Below are positions 22,414 through 23,571 of a stretch of DNA of 23,571 nucleotides, piece after piece; within the stretch, counting starts at the first letter, position 1, and each line of letters opens with the position of its first letter. Under the pieces are notes generated by a model that did no database searches, was not told where the DNA came from, and was given only the letters and a program-made list of their open reading frames with translations. This stretch comes from JBOFLG01 sp051657745 (GTDB lineage: Bacteria; Actinomycetota; Actinomycetes; Actinomycetales; Dermatophilaceae): the NCBI GenBank assembly GCA_051657745.1, contig JBOFLG010000114.1, positions 1-23,571 on the forward strand, written 5' to 3'. The position numbers and the translations under genes are program-made.

Positions 22414-23325
22414 ATGACGACGATGACCAAGCCGGCCACCCAGTCGGTGCACGACCCGGAGACCGGACTGCTGCCGGTGGTGTGGGACATGCGGACCGGG
22501 GTCAGGGCCTACTGGACGCCAAACCGCCCGCCTCCCGGCGCCAACGACCCCGCGTTTCGGCCGACCCCGGCACACCCGCGCCCGGTGCTGCTGCTGCACG
22601 CCTTCATGTCCAACCAGTCGTTCAACTTCCAGGCCGGGGCACCGTTTCTGCGTAACCACGGGTACTGCGTGTTCACGTTCAACTGGGGCCGTCCCACGTG
22701 GGCGGGACGGGTGAAGGTGCCGTTCAACGGCAACGCCAGTCTGGTGCGCAGCGGACAGCAACTGGCCGCCGAGGTGGAGCGGATCAAGACGCTGACCGGA
22801 GTGGACAAGATCGACCTGGTCGGCCACTCGGGCGGCGGCGGCCTGCTCATGCAGTACTACTTCAACGTGCTGGACGGCTACAAGAACGTCGACAAGGCCG
22901 TGTCGATCGCGCCGTCCAACCATGGCGTCTCGTTCAGCACGATGACCTACGTGATGCGCAACGCCACTCCGCGGACGTACGACCTGATGGCCCGCAAGAT
23001 CTTTCCGCTGTGCGACGAGGGCGCCCCGGACTCGGCAATGATCGACAAGATCTACGGGCGGGGCGACACCAGGCCCGGGCCGCAGTACACGGTGATCATG
23101 ACCGAGCACGATCAGATCGTCACGCCATACACGAAGGCGTTCCTACACGGGGACAACGTGAACAACATCCTGCTGCAGGACGGTTGCCCCGAGGACCTCT
23201 GCGAGCACGCCGGCATTATCTACAACGAGCGCGCCTGGCTGCACGCCCTCAACGCGCTCGACCCCGAGAACGCCAAGCCCGTGCCGGCCTTCCGGGTCGA
23301 CCCGTACTTCCCCGGCTGGAGGTGA
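22414..23325 (+). CDS. Alpha/beta hydrolase, Lipase_2-like
   Basis: A 303-residue hydrolase from ATG 22414. RPVLLLHAFMSN gives the oxyanion region. The nucleophile elbow is VGHSGGGG, Asp lies in MTEHDQIVTP, and His in LCEHAGII, an order and spacing that fit the actinobacterial triacylglycerol-lipase group (Lipase_2). These relatives are usually secreted, yet the N-terminus (MTTMTKPATQSVHDPE) has no signal peptide or membrane segment, so this one probably acts in the cytoplasm. Cysteines in FPLCDEG and DGCPEDLC match places where secreted homologues have them. It is the last gene of the operon and could cleave an amide or ester of the product, or act as an editing thioesterase. Substrate unknown. 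Confidence 0.85.
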   Translation: MTTMTKPATQSVHDPETGLLPVVWDMRTGVRAYWTPNRPPPGANDPAFRPTPAHPRPVLLLHAFMSNQSFNFQAGAPFLRNHGYCVFTFNWGRPTWAGRVKVPFNGNASLVRSGQQLAAEVERIKTLTGVDKIDLVGHSGGGGLLMQYYFNVLDGYKNVDKAVSIAPSNHGVSFSTMTYVMRNATPRTYDLMARKIFPLCDEGAPDSAMIDKIYGRGDTRPGPQYTVIMTEHDQIVTPYTKAFLHGDNVNNILLQDGCPEDLCEHAGIIYNERAWLHALNALDPENAKPVPAFRVDPYFPGWR

Positions 23326-23338
23326 CGCCCAGCGACAC

Positions 23339-23366
23339 GCGCCCCGCGACCGATGCCGCGGGGCGC
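23339..23366 (+). terminator. Hairpin terminator of the biosynthetic operon
   Basis: A perfect 10-bp inverted repeat GCGCCCCGCG / CGCGGGGCGC with an 8-base loop begins 13 bases after the hydrolase stop. There is no U tract, which is usual in actinomycetes. Confidence 0.8.
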
Positions 23367-23386
23367 TCGCGTGGTGCCGTGTGGGC

Positions 23387-23443
23387 CTACTGCTCGGGCT
23401 CGGCCGAGAGGTCGATGTCGTTGGTGCTGACGATGCCCGTTCG
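23387..23443 (-). pseudogene. Possible tail of a small gene, minus strand
   Basis: Between the two hairpins the minus strand reads RTGIVSTNDIDLSAEPEQ then TAG (23389-23387). The codons look coding-like, but the frame cannot be traced back through the hairpin next to the tRNA. It may be a leftover gene end at the cluster boundary, or chance. Confidence 0.2.
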
Positions 23444-23446
23444 ATG

Positions 23447-23493
23447 GAATGACGAAGACCCGGCGAGAAATACTCGCCGGGTCTTCGTCATTC
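23447..23493 (-). terminator. 21-bp perfect hairpin next to tRNA-Ala
   Basis: Left arm 23447-23467 and right arm 23473-23493 are exact reverse complements around a 5-base loop (AAATA). It begins 2 bases past the tRNA 3' end on the minus strand, so it most likely ends tRNA transcription; its symmetry lets it also stop read-through from the biosynthetic operon. Confidence 0.85.
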
Positions 23494-23568
<75 letters not shown>

Positions 23569-23571
23569 GAG

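Overview
The window reads as high-GC actinomycete chromosome. Codons are strongly G/C-ending, there are GTG starts, ATGA/GTGA stop-start overlaps and a tRNA-Ala(GGC) at the right edge. The genus cannot be fixed from sequence alone; Micromonosporaceae or Streptomyces-like are both possible.

Left part (1-4079) is a worn, mobile-element-rich flank. It holds the start of an IS3-type transposase running off the left edge, the 3' remnant of a second IS3-type transposase, three tandem copies of a ~27-bp palindromic repeat touching the 3' end of a LuxR-type regulator gene, and then a run of decayed genes: an aminotransferase with two frameshifts and no PLP-lysine region, a metallophosphoesterase with about five frameshifts, and the first ~80 residues of an MFS exporter. 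Between the aminotransferase and phosphoesterase remnants lies an intact MbtH gene with a good ribosome-binding site.

Central and right part (4080-23325) is an intact biosynthetic gene cluster. A cytochrome P450 is transcribed leftward. Divergently, a 13.3-kb gene encodes one 4438-residue hybrid megasynthase: KS-AT-DH-ER-KR-ACP, then C-A-PCP-C-A-PCP-TE. The AT motifs predict methylmalonyl-CoA. The first A domain reads DVWHFSLVDK (serine). The second reads approximately DVQYVSQVVK (closest to the proline code). Four more genes follow with overlapping or tightly coupled starts: a condensation-like (PapA/WES type) acyltransferase, an SDR with Gln in place of the catalytic Lys, a group A FAD monooxygenase, and a Lipase_2-like alpha/beta hydrolase. 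A hairpin terminator closes the operon. A tRNA-Ala on the opposite strand, with its own 21-bp hairpin, marks a likely cluster boundary.

Working model (inference): the PKS module makes or extends a 2-methyl-branched saturated acyl group, the NRPS modules add Ser and a Pro-like residue, and the TE releases an acyl-Ser-Pro product. The FAD monooxygenase then oxidatively rearranges it, as PxaB, LgnC and BraC do in the pyrrolizixenamide, legonmycin and brabantamide pathways. Those systems pair a C-A(Ser)-T-C-A(Pro)-T-TE synthetase with an FMO; the in-cis fully reducing PKS module and the set of acyltransferase, SDR, hydrolase and P450 would make this an expanded version. TTA codons in the regulator, the P450 and the megasynthase hint at bldA-type control.
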